Source: Prochlorococcus marinus CUG1417 (GTDB lineage Bacteria > Cyanobacteriota > Cyanobacteriia > PCC-6307 > Cyanobiaceae). Taken from it: a DNA stretch of 64,000 nt. Where the stretch lies: positions 62,001-126,000 of the forward strand of contig NZ_JAAORN010000001.1 of the NCBI RefSeq assembly GCF_017695975.1. The letters run 5' to 3'. The notes under the pieces were generated by a model. The model saw only the letters and a program-made list of their open reading frames with translations, made no database searches and was not told the DNA's origin. A program made the position numbers and the translations under genes. Shown here in pieces: positions 19,578 through 28,233 of the stretch (position 1 is its first letter; each line of letters begins with the position of its first letter).

Positions 19578-21215
19578 ATGAATCAAGTTAGTGTAATTAA
19601 TATCAATTCTCCTTTTCTAGATCAAAAACCAGGTACCTCTGGATTAAGAAAAAGTACTTTAAAGTTTCAGGAAGAACATTATCTAGAAGTTTTTATTGAA
19701 GCAATCTTGCAATCATTAGAAGATTTAAAATGTTCAACATTAGTAGTTGGCGGTGATGGCAGATATGGCAATATTGAAGCAATAGAAAAAATTGTACAAA
19801 TATGTATTGCTCATAAAGTTCAAAAGGTTATTGTTCCAAAATACGGTTTATTATCTACTCCTGCGACATCACATTTAATTAGAAAAGAAAACGCTATTGG
19901 TGGAATTATTCTTTCTGCAAGCCATAATCCAGGTGGGATTGATGGCGACTTTGGAGTCAAATTGAATATCTCTAATGGAGGCCCAGCGCCTGAGATAATT
20001 ACTAATAACATTTTCAAGGCTTCACAATTACTCACTAGTTATAAAATTTGTAAAATTCAATTACCTGATTTTAGTGAATATGGAACTTATCCTTACGGTG
20101 AAACCACCTTAGAAATTATTGATGGATTAACAGATTATTCTAATCTGATGGAGAAAATTTTTGACTTTGATCAAATTAGTGATTTTTTAAAAAAAGACTT
20201 CTCGTTAATCTTTGATGCAATGAATGCGGTTACAGGCCCATATGCAAAAAATATTTTTGTTGAAAAAATGGGTCTTCCATCTGATTGTGTCATGAATGGT
20301 AACCCGTTAAAAGATTTTGGAGGTTTACATCCTGATCCTAATCTTACTTACGCATCCCACTTGGCTGATTTATTACTAAATAAAAAATCTTATAGTTTTG
20401 GTGCTGCATGTGATGGAGATGGAGATAGGAATATGATTTTAGGAAGTGGATGTTTTGTAAATCCTAGTGATAGCCTTGCAGTTATAACTGCTAACACAAA
20501 ATGTGTCCCAGGTTATAAAGATGGTATTACAGGTGTTGCACGATCCATGCCAACCAGCTCAGCGGTTGATAATGTTGCCAGAGTATTAAATATACCTTGT
20601 TTTGAGACGCCTACTGGCTGGAAGTTTTTTGGAAATCTTTTAGATTCTAATTTAATTACTTTATGTGGAGAAGAAAGTTTCGGAACAGGTAGTAATCATG
20701 TGAGAGAGAAAGATGGACTATGGGCAGTTTTGTATTGGTTACAAGTTTTAGCTGAGAAAAAATGTTCGGTAAGTGATTTGATGCAGAATCATTGGAAGCA
20801 ATTTGGTAGGAATTATTATTCAAGACATGATTATGAGGCAATTCCCTCAAATATTGCCAATCAAATATTTGGCAATCTAACTTCTATGCTTGAAAATTTA
20901 AAAGGAAATAGTTTTGCTGGCCATTTAGTTAAAGTTGCAGATAACTTTTCATATTTAGATCCCATTGATAATTCCATAAGTAAAAATCAAGGTATAAGAT
21001 TAGTCCTTGATGATAATTCTCGTGTAATTGTGCGCCTTTCTGGAACTGGAACTAAGGGTGCAACATTAAGACTTTACTTTGAGAAATTTTTTAATCCTCA
21101 ACAGAATCTTTCGTTAAATCCGCAAATCGCTTTAAGACCATTAATAAATGATTTAGACGCTTTATTAAAGATTTCAAAACTTACTCAAATGGAAACTCCT
21201 ACAGTAATTACATAG
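19578..21215 (+). CDS. pgm: Phosphoglucomutase
   Basis: Pgm interconverts glucose 1-phosphate and glucose 6-phosphate, linking glycogen and sugar-nucleotide synthesis to central carbon flow. The 545 residues carry the four expected motifs: the phosphoserine in GIILSASHNPGG, the Mg-binding CDGDGDRN near residue 278, the sugar-binding CGEESFGTGS near 363, and the phosphate-binding RLSGTGTKGA near 487. The N-terminus LDQKPGTSGLRK is also typical of the alpha-D-phosphohexomutase superfamily. The start at ATG 19578 is in line with the family. Confidence 0.96.
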   Translation: MNQVSVININSPFLDQKPGTSGLRKSTLKFQEEHYLEVFIEAILQSLEDLKCSTLVVGGDGRYGNIEAIEKIVQICIAHKVQKVIVPKYGLLSTPATSHLIRKENAIGGIILSASHNPGGIDGDFGVKLNISNGGPAPEIITNNIFKASQLLTSYKICKIQLPDFSEYGTYPYGETTLEIIDGLTDYSNLMEKIFDFDQISDFLKKDFSLIFDAMNAVTGPYAKNIFVEKMGLPSDCVMNGNPLKDFGGLHPDPNLTYASHLADLLLNKKSYSFGAACDGDGDRNMILGSGCFVNPSDSLAVITANTKCVPGYKDGITGVARSMPTSSAVDNVARVLNIPCFETPTGWKFFGNLLDSNLITLCGEESFGTGSNHVREKDGLWAVLYWLQVLAEKKCSVSDLMQNHWKQFGRNYYSRHDYEAIPSNIANQIFGNLTSMLENLKGNSFAGHLVKVADNFSYLDPIDNSISKNQGIRLVLDDNSRVIVRLSGTGTKGATLRLYFEKFFNPQQNLSLNPQIALRPLINDLDALLKISKLTQMETPTVIT

Positions 21216-21249
21216 AATTGAAAAAAAATTATTTTTTCATTTTATTTAT

Positions 21250-22539
21250 ATGCATTCAGAAAATTTATTTACTAATTATTCTCAAATAGAAAATAATGCA
21301 CCTTTGGCAGATAAATTAAGACCAAAGAATTTGGATGATTTTTTTGGTCAACAACCAATTTTGAATGAGAATTCGCTTTTAAGAAGTGCAATATTAAACG
21401 ATAAGATTAGTAATTTTATTTTTTCCGGCCCTCCAGGTGTTGGAAAAACTACTCTAATTGAAATTATTTCCTTTAATACTCGTTCAAAATTAATTAAGTT
21501 AAATGCAGTGTTATCAAGCGTTAAAGAATTAAGAAATGAAATTGCTAATGCAAAAGATAGATTAATAAATTCAAAAAGAAAAACAATTTTATTTATCGAT
21601 GAGGTACACAGATTTACAGCAGTTCAGCAAGATGCTTTATTACCGTCCATAGAAAATGGAACTATAACTTTTATTGGAGCTACAACTGAAAACCCTCTCT
21701 TTGCTGTTAATAAAGCACTTGTTAGCAGGTCTCGTATTTTTACTTTGCTTCCTCTGGCAGAAAATGATTTGCAGAAAATAATACAAAAAGTTATATCTCA
21801 CTACTCTAATAAAAAAGATTCAAAAAAGGTTTATTTAACTCAAGATGCTATAAGTCATTTAATTAAATTTTCTGGTGGAGATGCAAGAACATTAATCAAT
21901 GCGCTAGAGATGGCAATAGAAACAGCTGCTGAAAATGATGCTAAAGAAATAAATATTAATCTCTCAATAGCAGAGGATGCAATCCAAAAGAAAAATATTG
22001 TTTACGACAAAAATGGTCAAAATCATTACGATGTGATAAGTGCCTTTATCAAGTCCATAAGAGGTTCTGATCCAGATGCAACTTTATTCTGGCTTGCGAA
22101 TATGCTGGAGGCTGGTGAAGATCCTAATTTTATTTTCAGAAGACTACTTATATCTGCCAGTGAAGATATTGGAATAGCTGATCCAAATGCCATAGTAGTT
22201 GTACAATCCTGTTCTGATGCGTTTGATAGAGTTGGTTTTCCAGAAGGATTATATTTTTTAACCCAGGCTTCTTTATATTTAGTTATGTGTCCAAAAAGTA
22301 ATAGCACAAAAAGTATTTTTAAAGCAATAGAAACAATCAAATCTACCAATGCTTTTTATGTTCCACTTCATTTAAAAAATAATTCTAATAGTTATGTAAA
22401 TCCTCATAATTATCCGGGTAATTGCGTCGTACAAGAATATTTACCCAAATCCTTAAAAGGTTTAAAAATATGGGAACCAAGTAATAATGGATGGGAAAAA
22501 ACTCAATATGAAGAACTGCTTAGAAGAAAAGAAAACTAA
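21250..22539 (+). CDS. rarA: Replication-associated recombination protein RarA (MgsA)
   Basis: This is a 429-residue AAA+ ATPase that acts at stalled replication forks. It has Walker A GPPGVGKTT near residue 62, Walker B FIDEVHRF near 117, the sensor region GATTENPLF, and sensor-2-like SGGDARTLINALE. The C-terminal MgsA domain is visible in YDVISAFIKSIRGSDPDATL and SNSYVNPHNYPGN. It is close to the length of the E. coli protein and has no C-terminal fusion. The stop overlaps the convergent phosphopantetheinyl transferase stop by four bases (CTAA). Confidence 0.95.
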   Translation: MHSENLFTNYSQIENNAPLADKLRPKNLDDFFGQQPILNENSLLRSAILNDKISNFIFSGPPGVGKTTLIEIISFNTRSKLIKLNAVLSSVKELRNEIANAKDRLINSKRKTILFIDEVHRFTAVQQDALLPSIENGTITFIGATTENPLFAVNKALVSRSRIFTLLPLAENDLQKIIQKVISHYSNKKDSKKVYLTQDAISHLIKFSGGDARTLINALEMAIETAAENDAKEININLSIAEDAIQKKNIVYDKNGQNHYDVISAFIKSIRGSDPDATLFWLANMLEAGEDPNFIFRRLLISASEDIGIADPNAIVVVQSCSDAFDRVGFPEGLYFLTQASLYLVMCPKSNSTKSIFKAIETIKSTNAFYVPLHLKNNSNSYVNPHNYPGNCVVQEYLPKSLKGLKIWEPSNNGWEKTQYEELLRRKEN

Positions 22540-23192
22540 AAATTTTTCGAACAACAAATAATCTCAGGATTAAAAGAAGTTTTTTCTTCGTAGGCTAAAG
22601 CTATAGTCCAATTATGGAAGTTAATCTGTGAATAATTTAAATGTATGTTTTTCTTCTTATGAATTAACTTTTTTGGTTTTTCAAAAAATTGCCAATGGTT
22701 AATGTCTTTAGCTAATTTCCCATGATCCCATTTTATAGCCGCTTCAACAGCACACCATTGATTTAATATCATATTTTTTGTCAAATAATTATTATGTATT
22801 GATTTATTGGTATGAAAAAAATATTTTTCTGCAAATTTTAAATAGTTAAAATCTCTATCTGTTCTCTCAATATCAATTCCTATTTTGCCTTTATGCCAGA
22901 CAATAGTAATGGCATCTTTACAATGACTTAAACTGATATTTCCCATGCCAGAGGGTAAACTTGGAGGTTCTCCAGGATGAGCATTAATTGGAATATCCAG
23001 GGGGTCTAAATCAAAAAGTGTTGAAAGTGAATGTCGCAAATAGGCTCTTGTTTCTAAGAATATCTTTGATCTTGAATTTGTTAGGTTTTTTGCAGTTTGA
23101 ATTTCTTCTATAGTTGCGACATCTTGCACACCTTTAATCTCATAAAACCAAATTTTTGGTATTTTATATTCATACTCATTTAATAATTTCAA
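22536..23192 (-). CDS. 4'-phosphopantetheinyl transferase
   Basis: The enzyme moves phosphopantetheine from CoA onto acyl carrier proteins. The 218 residues belong to the Sfp/HetI type: ETRAYLRHSLSTLFDLDPLD, NISLSHCKDAITIV, the Mg-binding GIDIERTDRDF and LNQWCAVEAAIKWDHGK, which stands for the usual W-x-x-KEA-x-x-K but has Val for the Lys before Glu-Ala. No ATG exists in frame before residue 82, so the start must be the TTG at 23192 or a weaker codon. This base is also the first base of the divergent peroxiredoxin ATG. A single such enzyme usually serves fatty acid synthesis in picocyanobacteria. Confidence 0.85.
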   Translation of the reverse strand: MKLLNEYEYKIPKIWFYEIKGVQDVATIEEIQTAKNLTNSRSKIFLETRAYLRHSLSTLFDLDPLDIPINAHPGEPPSLPSGMGNISLSHCKDAITIVWHKGKIGIDIERTDRDFNYLKFAEKYFFHTNKSIHNNYLTKNMILNQWCAVEAAIKWDHGKLAKDINHWQFFEKPKKLIHKKKNIHLNYSQINFHNWTIALAYEEKTSFNPEIICCSKNF

Positions 23193-23659
23193 TGGCTCTT
23201 AAGGTTGGCGACAAAGCACCAGAATTTAAATTAAAAGATTCTTTTGAGAAAGAAGTTTCTCTTAGTGATTTTAAAGGTAAAAGAATAATACTATATTTTT
23301 ATCCAAAAGATAATACTCCAGGATGTACTAAAGAAGCATGTAATTTTAAAGAGAATTGGGATTTACTCCAAAAAAATAATATTGTTGTGCTTGGCATTAG
23401 TAAGGATAATGCATCATCTCATCAGAAGTTTATAGAAAAATTTAATTTACCTTTTATTCTTTTAACTGATCCTGAACCCTTCAAAGTTTCTTCTGATTAC
23501 GATAGCTATGGATTGAAGAAATTCATGGGAAAAGAATATATGGGAATGATGAGAAATACTTTTTTAATTGACACTCAAGGTAACATCGAAAAAATTTACT
23601 TAAAGGTAAAAGCAGCAATAATGGCTGATCATATAATTGCAGACCTAGGGTTAAGCTAA
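23192..23659 (+). CDS. bcp: Thioredoxin-dependent peroxiredoxin (Bcp/PrxQ)
   Basis: This is a 155-residue peroxidase that reduces H2O2 and alkyl peroxides with thioredoxin. The peroxidatic Cys and the nearby resolving Cys are in TPGCTKEACNFKE, the 4-residue spacing that defines the PrxQ/Bcp class. The frame runs back to 23156, but the family starts at MALKVGDKAPEFKLKD, so ATG 23192 is used. No intergenic space separates it from the divergent phosphopantetheinyl transferase gene, so its promoter must lie inside that gene. It is convergent with coaX, the two stop codons overlapping by four bases. Confidence 0.94.
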   Translation: MALKVGDKAPEFKLKDSFEKEVSLSDFKGKRIILYFYPKDNTPGCTKEACNFKENWDLLQKNNIVVLGISKDNASSHQKFIEKFNLPFILLTDPEPFKVSSDYDSYGLKKFMGKEYMGMMRNTFLIDTQGNIEKIYLKVKAAIMADHIIADLGLS

Positions 23660-24345
23660 TTTTTTGTGGACAGGTGGTGAATAATCATCCCCTCCATAAC
23701 TAAATTAGGAGCATTGATAATATTTTCTTTTTGAGTCTTTAGAGATTTTGTGAGTAATTGGGAGTCTCCTCCACAGATTATTAAAATATCCTTTTCGGGA
23801 TTATATAAACTATTAATCACGCCAGTAAGAGAGTTGATTACTCCTTTTAAGATTGCTTCTTCTGTATTAATTAAAAAATCTTTGATCGGAATATCATATT
23901 GTTTGGGAACTTTAAGATTTTTTGTATTTTGTTCCATTGATTTTAATTGTGTCAGGAAACCTGGAAGCAGTTGACCTCCAATAATAGATCCATTCGACTT
24001 AAATTTTGTTATTGATAATATTGTTCCAAAATCTGCAATTAGCAAATCTTTTTTAAGAGGGTTTTTAATAATTTCTAAAGCGGCAATACAGGCAAGAGCT
24101 CTATCAACTCCAAAATAATCAGGAAGATTTGATAACTGAATATCTTTAGTTTTTATTTCATTTTCTTTTTTCAGAAAAAAATTTGGTAGTTTTCCTACTG
24201 AAGCCCAAATTAATTTATCAAGATCTATATTTTCGGGAACTTTTTGCTCTTTTTTGGTATGGAAGAATTTAGATTGATTTTTAGAATATTTTGCCCAATG
24301 AAGCCTACTATTACCTACTAATAAAAAATTTATATTGGAGACCAT
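23656..24345 (-). CDS. coaX: Type III pantothenate kinase
   Basis: CoaX phosphorylates pantothenate, the first step of CoA synthesis, and is not inhibited by CoA. The 229 residues show the family landmarks in diverged form: VGNSRLHWAKYS (the usual DxGN phosphate loop has Leu-Val-Gly-Asn here, as in other picocyanobacterial forms), DYFGVDRALACIAA, IADFGTILSITKF and GGQLLPGFLTQLKSM. The product is slightly shorter than typical CoaX (about 250). A missing Asp in the first motif leaves some doubt about activity. It lies 15 bases downstream of cysH on the same strand. Confidence 0.82.
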   Translation of the reverse strand: MVSNINFLLVGNSRLHWAKYSKNQSKFFHTKKEQKVPENIDLDKLIWASVGKLPNFFLKKENEIKTKDIQLSNLPDYFGVDRALACIAALEIIKNPLKKDLLIADFGTILSITKFKSNGSIIGGQLLPGFLTQLKSMEQNTKNLKVPKQYDIPIKDFLINTEEAILKGVINSLTGVINSLYNPEKDILIICGGDSQLLTKSLKTQKENIINAPNLVMEGMIIHHLSTKN

Positions 24346-24360
24346 TGTTTTATGATCAAT

Positions 24361-25083
24361 TTAATTATTAGTGTGTATTCCACATTCTTGTTTAATCCCC
24401 CCAAATCTTGTATCTCTGCCCTTTGCTTCAATACTATCGGGACTGCTTGAATGCCAATCGCCTACAGAAGAATAACCTTTAATAAAAAGTGGATGGGCAG
24501 GTAAATTATTCTCTTCCATATAATAAAAAATATCTTTATTTGTCCAATTTAATAAAGGTCTTAAAGAGAGTCTTTGACGTATTACGTCTATCAATTTCAT
24601 TTTGTTTCTATTTTCTGTTTGACTTGATCTAACACCGCTTGCCCAGCAGAAAATATCATATTTTTCTAGACCATTTTCCAAAGGTTTTATCTTTCTTAAT
24701 TCATGATACTTATCTAAATCACTCTCTTTATTTGTTTCCCAAAGTTTTCCGTATTTGGCCTCCATTCTTGCTGGAGATAATTCACTTTGTAGAACTTCAA
24801 CTTCTAAGGATAAATTATCAATAAGCTTTTCAGCGTAATGGTATGTTTCTGGAGCAAGGTAACCTGTATCTATCCAAAATATTTTGATTTTTTTTTGTAG
24901 ACATAATTTACTTACCATATCTAAAAGTACTGATGACTGTATACCAAAACTTGTTGTAATAGCAAATTGATTATCATACTTTTCATAACCCCATGTAAGC
25001 ATTTCTTGAGGCTTCATATCTACTAGCTCTTGATTATATTTCCTCAAGTTAGTTGGAATATCTTTGTGGATTTTTTCAATCAT
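24361..25083 (-). CDS. cysH: Phosphoadenylyl-sulfate (PAPS) reductase
   Basis: The enzyme reduces PAPS to sulfite for sulfur assimilation. The 240 residues contain TTSFGIQSSVLLDMV (PP-loop-like nucleotide site), FWIDTGYLAPETYHYAEKL and the redox Cys in the C-terminal ECGIHTNN. The paired cysteines typical of plant-type or Fe-S-binding APS reductases (CCxxRKxxPL) are absent, so it belongs to the PAPS-specific form using thioredoxin. It heads a two-gene minus-strand unit with coaX. The start at ATG 25083 gives MIEKIHKDIPTNLRKYN. Confidence 0.93.
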   Translation of the reverse strand: MIEKIHKDIPTNLRKYNQELVDMKPQEMLTWGYEKYDNQFAITTSFGIQSSVLLDMVSKLCLQKKIKIFWIDTGYLAPETYHYAEKLIDNLSLEVEVLQSELSPARMEAKYGKLWETNKESDLDKYHELRKIKPLENGLEKYDIFCWASGVRSSQTENRNKMKLIDVIRQRLSLRPLLNWTNKDIFYYMEENNLPAHPLFIKGYSSVGDWHSSSPDSIEAKGRDTRFGGIKQECGIHTNN

Positions 25084-25178
25084 TCTTCTGTTTGGTTATG
25101 AGTTGAATTTTATTTCGCTCAATTTAAAAATTATTCGTATAGTTTAATAATACATTTACGTATAACAATATTTCTCTA

Positions 25179-26360
25179 ATGAAATCAATACAAAAACCAA
25201 TAGTAATAGTTGGAGCAGGTTTTGCAGGTATGACATTTGCTTTGAATTTAAAGAATCTTAATCCTTCTTTACCAATTCTTGTGGTTGATTCTGAAACTAA
25301 CTTTATATTTAAACCTTTAATGTACGAAGTTTTAAGTAAAGAAATAAGCAGTTGGGAAGCCACCCCAAAATTTGCAAATATTTTTTCTGATGCGGGTATA
25401 ACTTTTTTAAGAAATTGTTTAACCAAGATTTCCTTCAAAGAAAATATTCTTGAATTTAGTGATGATTTAAAATTAAGTTATCAGTATCTTGTCATCTGTA
25501 CAGGATCTATTCCAAATAGTTTTTTTATAAAAGGTGTAGATGAAAATTGTTATTTTTTTAATGATGTTCACGATCTAAATAAATTAAATGCTTTTTTAAA
25601 AAAATCACAAGATACTGCGTCGCATAAAAAGTTATTCATAGTTGGAGGTGGTCCATCCGGCATCGAGTTGGCATGCAAAATTAAAGATATATTTAAATAT
25701 CAATTTGAAATTAATGTAATAGAAAAATCAAACGAAATCCTCAATAAAAACAAAATTTTTAATAGAGAACAAGCAGAGAAGGCATTAGAAAAAAGAAAAA
25801 TCAATGTTCTTCTGAATTCTACTGTTAAAGAAGTCTCAGAAACTAAGATTAGTATTTCTAGTGAGGTTGGAATAACTTCCTTGGATAAAGATATCGTTAT
25901 TTGGACTGCAGGTGTTAAACCTAATTTGTCTTACTTAGAAACTGATCAAATAACAAAAAAATTTGGACGAATTTTAGTAAATAATAATTTGCAAATAGAA
26001 AACCATAAAAACTGTTTTGCTATTGGTGATATTTCAATTATTGAGGGAATGGAGGATTTACCCATAACAGCTCAAGTTGCTATGCAGGAAGGAAATCATC
26101 TAGCTAAAAATCTAGAACTTTTAATTCAAGGAAAGGATCCTTTACCTTTTGAATTTCAGGACAATGGTGAAATGATTAGCTTAGGTACAGGTGAAGCTTC
26201 AATTTCTGGGCTTGGGGTTACTTTATCTGGCAAATTGGCTTTTGAGGCAAGAAGACTTATATATGCCTCCAAGTTGCCTGATATCACGGAAAGCTTAAAA
26301 TCTGCATCTTCATGGATATTTCAAAAAAAATCTATTTTTCAAAAGTTTCAAAAAAGATAA
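25179..26360 (+). CDS. ndbB: Type II NAD(P)H:quinone oxidoreductase
   Basis: This is a single-subunit flavoenzyme that oxidises NAD(P)H and reduces membrane quinone without pumping protons. The 393 residues have two nucleotide-binding folds: FAD at IVIVGAGFAGMTF (residues 8-20) and NAD(P)H at LFIVGGGPSGIELAC near residue 153. They also have the FAD-proximal FAIGDISIIE near 286 and the quinone-side LPITAQVAMQEGNHLAKNLE. The gene symbol is only the closest cyanobacterial paralogue name; NdbA, B and C were not distinguished. The gene is divergent from cysH with 95 bases between. Confidence 0.85.
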   Translation: MKSIQKPIVIVGAGFAGMTFALNLKNLNPSLPILVVDSETNFIFKPLMYEVLSKEISSWEATPKFANIFSDAGITFLRNCLTKISFKENILEFSDDLKLSYQYLVICTGSIPNSFFIKGVDENCYFFNDVHDLNKLNAFLKKSQDTASHKKLFIVGGGPSGIELACKIKDIFKYQFEINVIEKSNEILNKNKIFNREQAEKALEKRKINVLLNSTVKEVSETKISISSEVGITSLDKDIVIWTAGVKPNLSYLETDQITKKFGRILVNNNLQIENHKNCFAIGDISIIEGMEDLPITAQVAMQEGNHLAKNLELLIQGKDPLPFEFQDNGEMISLGTGEASISGLGVTLSGKLAFEARRLIYASKLPDITESLKSASSWIFQKKSIFQKFQKR

Positions 26361-26419
26361 TTCAATTTAAACTTTTTTGAAATATTGTTTTTGGGTATAT
26401 TGAGTTAAATAAGTTTTAT

Positions 26420-28228
26420 ATGAATTTAATTTCAGTAGTTAGTAGTAATTTTGATGCGTTTATAACGGTAGTTGTTTTAATAATGTCAATAATTTTATTT
26501 ATCAAAAATACTATTGCACCAGAATTGACTGGTCTGTTATGTGTTGGCATATTTATAGCTACAGGGGTTCTTTCTCCTGAAAAAGCTTTAGCTGGATTTG
26601 GCAGCCCTTCCTTAATCACCCTTATGGGTTTATTTGCAGTTTCTTCTGCATTATTCAAAAGCGGTGCTTTAGATAGAGTAAGAGAATTGATTTCTTCTGA
26701 AAGTATTAGAACGCCAAGGAAATTAATTTCTTTAATCGCTTTTTTGATTGCTCCAATATCTGGAATTGTCCCTAATACTCCAGTAGTGGCATCTTTATTA
26801 CCTTTGATTGAAGGTTGGTGCGAGCGAAGAAATATATCGCCATCAAAAGTTTTATTACCTCTTTCTTTTGCGACTTTACTAGGTGGAACTCTGACATTAT
26901 TAGGTAGCTCAGTAAATCTTCTTGTAAGCGATATTAGTCAACAATTAGGTTATGGCGCTTTGGAGTTATTTAGTCTGACTTCAATTGGAATTCCTGTTTG
27001 GCTAATAGGTACAACCTATATGATCCTAGTTTCTGACGTGCTTTTGCCAGATAGAGGGAGAGATAAGGAGTTTATTAAAAATGGGGATATGAATATATAC
27101 TTTACTGAAGTTACTATTCCCTCTTCTTCAGAATTAGTTGGACAATCTGTCAGAAATAGTAGATTGCAAAGACGATTTGACGTTGATGTTCTCGAATTGC
27201 AACGAAATGGGAAAGTTATTCTTCCTCCATTGGCTGATATAAAGATTGAACCTGATGATAGATTAATAATCCGCGTTACAAGGGCTGACTTATTTAGGCT
27301 GCAGCAGGAACACACCATTCTTTTGGGAGAAAATAAAACATCTTTTGACGGAGCTAATATTTTCTCAGATGATGAAGGTTCTAAAACGTTTGAAGCTCTA
27401 TTACCGGCTGGCTCAACTCTTGCTGGTGCAAGTTTGAGAGAATTAAGATTTAGGCAGCGTCATAATGCAACAGTTTTGGCATTAAGAAGAGGTCAACAAA
27501 CTGTTCAGGAGAGATTAGGCCAAGCTGTTTTACGGGCTGGAGATGTTTTATTATTGCAAGCGCCTTTAGATTCAATAAGAGGTTTGCAATCCAGTAATGA
27601 TTTGCTTGTTTTAGATCAATTTGAAGATGATTTACCCGTCTTGATAAAAAAACCAATATCAATTGCAATTGCAATAGGGATGGTTGTTTTACCTTCTGTT
27701 ACTGATATCCCATTAGTAGGTTCAGTTCTTTTAGCAGTTATTGCAATGGTTGCTTTTGGGTGTTTAAGACCTGCAGAGATACAAAAATCAATTAGGTTAG
27801 ACGTTATTTTATTGCTGGGATCCTTATCTTGTTTTAGTGTTGCTATGCAGGTAACAGGATTAGCAGATTTAATTGCATTCAATCTTAATTTTGCTCTTGA
27901 TGGTTTGCCTATGTATTGTGCACTTGTAGTAATTTTTGTATCGACCGTTATCCTTACTCAATTTATCAGTAATGCTGCTTCGGTTGCTTTGATTTTGCCC
28001 GTTGCTATTGAATTCTCAAATGTTTTAGGCATTTCACCCAATGCTTTAATAATGCTTGTTTTATTTGGAGCAAGTCAATCTTTCTTGACTCCAATGGGAT
28101 ATCAAACAAATTTAATGGTTTATGGTCCTGGAAGATATAGATTTTTTGATATCGCAAAATACGGAGCTGGATTAACAATTATAATGTCACTTATAGTGCC
28201 AGCATTGATAATTTTAAATTTCAGATAA
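26420..28228 (+). CDS. SLC13-type permease with two internal TrkA-C domains
   Basis: This is a 602-residue membrane transporter of the ion-transporter superfamily that includes divalent anion/Na+ symporters. N- and C-terminal halves each carry about five or six helices with the re-entrant motif region SGIVPNTPVVASLLP and, in the second half, FISNAASVALILPVA. Two soluble TrkA-C/RCK-C domains sit between them at about residues 225-300 (EVTIPSSSELVGQSVRNSRL) and 318-385 (EALLPAGSTLAGASLREL). Sulfate is a usual guess for this arrangement, but the substrate cannot be read from sequence. It starts the unit SLC13-ktrB-ktrA (5 and 18 base gaps), so it may move ions linked to the potassium system. Confidence 0.85.
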   Translation: MNLISVVSSNFDAFITVVVLIMSIILFIKNTIAPELTGLLCVGIFIATGVLSPEKALAGFGSPSLITLMGLFAVSSALFKSGALDRVRELISSESIRTPRKLISLIAFLIAPISGIVPNTPVVASLLPLIEGWCERRNISPSKVLLPLSFATLLGGTLTLLGSSVNLLVSDISQQLGYGALELFSLTSIGIPVWLIGTTYMILVSDVLLPDRGRDKEFIKNGDMNIYFTEVTIPSSSELVGQSVRNSRLQRRFDVDVLELQRNGKVILPPLADIKIEPDDRLIIRVTRADLFRLQQEHTILLGENKTSFDGANIFSDDEGSKTFEALLPAGSTLAGASLRELRFRQRHNATVLALRRGQQTVQERLGQAVLRAGDVLLLQAPLDSIRGLQSSNDLLVLDQFEDDLPVLIKKPISIAIAIGMVVLPSVTDIPLVGSVLLAVIAMVAFGCLRPAEIQKSIRLDVILLLGSLSCFSVAMQVTGLADLIAFNLNFALDGLPMYCALVVIFVSTVILTQFISNAASVALILPVAIEFSNVLGISPNALIMLVLFGASQSFLTPMGYQTNLMVYGPGRYRFFDIAKYGAGLTIIMSLIVPALIILNFR

Positions 28229-28233
28229 CTAAA

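Noticed and set aside
25124-25438. Antisense ORF of 104 codons over the start of the NADH dehydrogenase gene
   Set aside because: It is a complement of a well-supported gene and has no recognised similarity.
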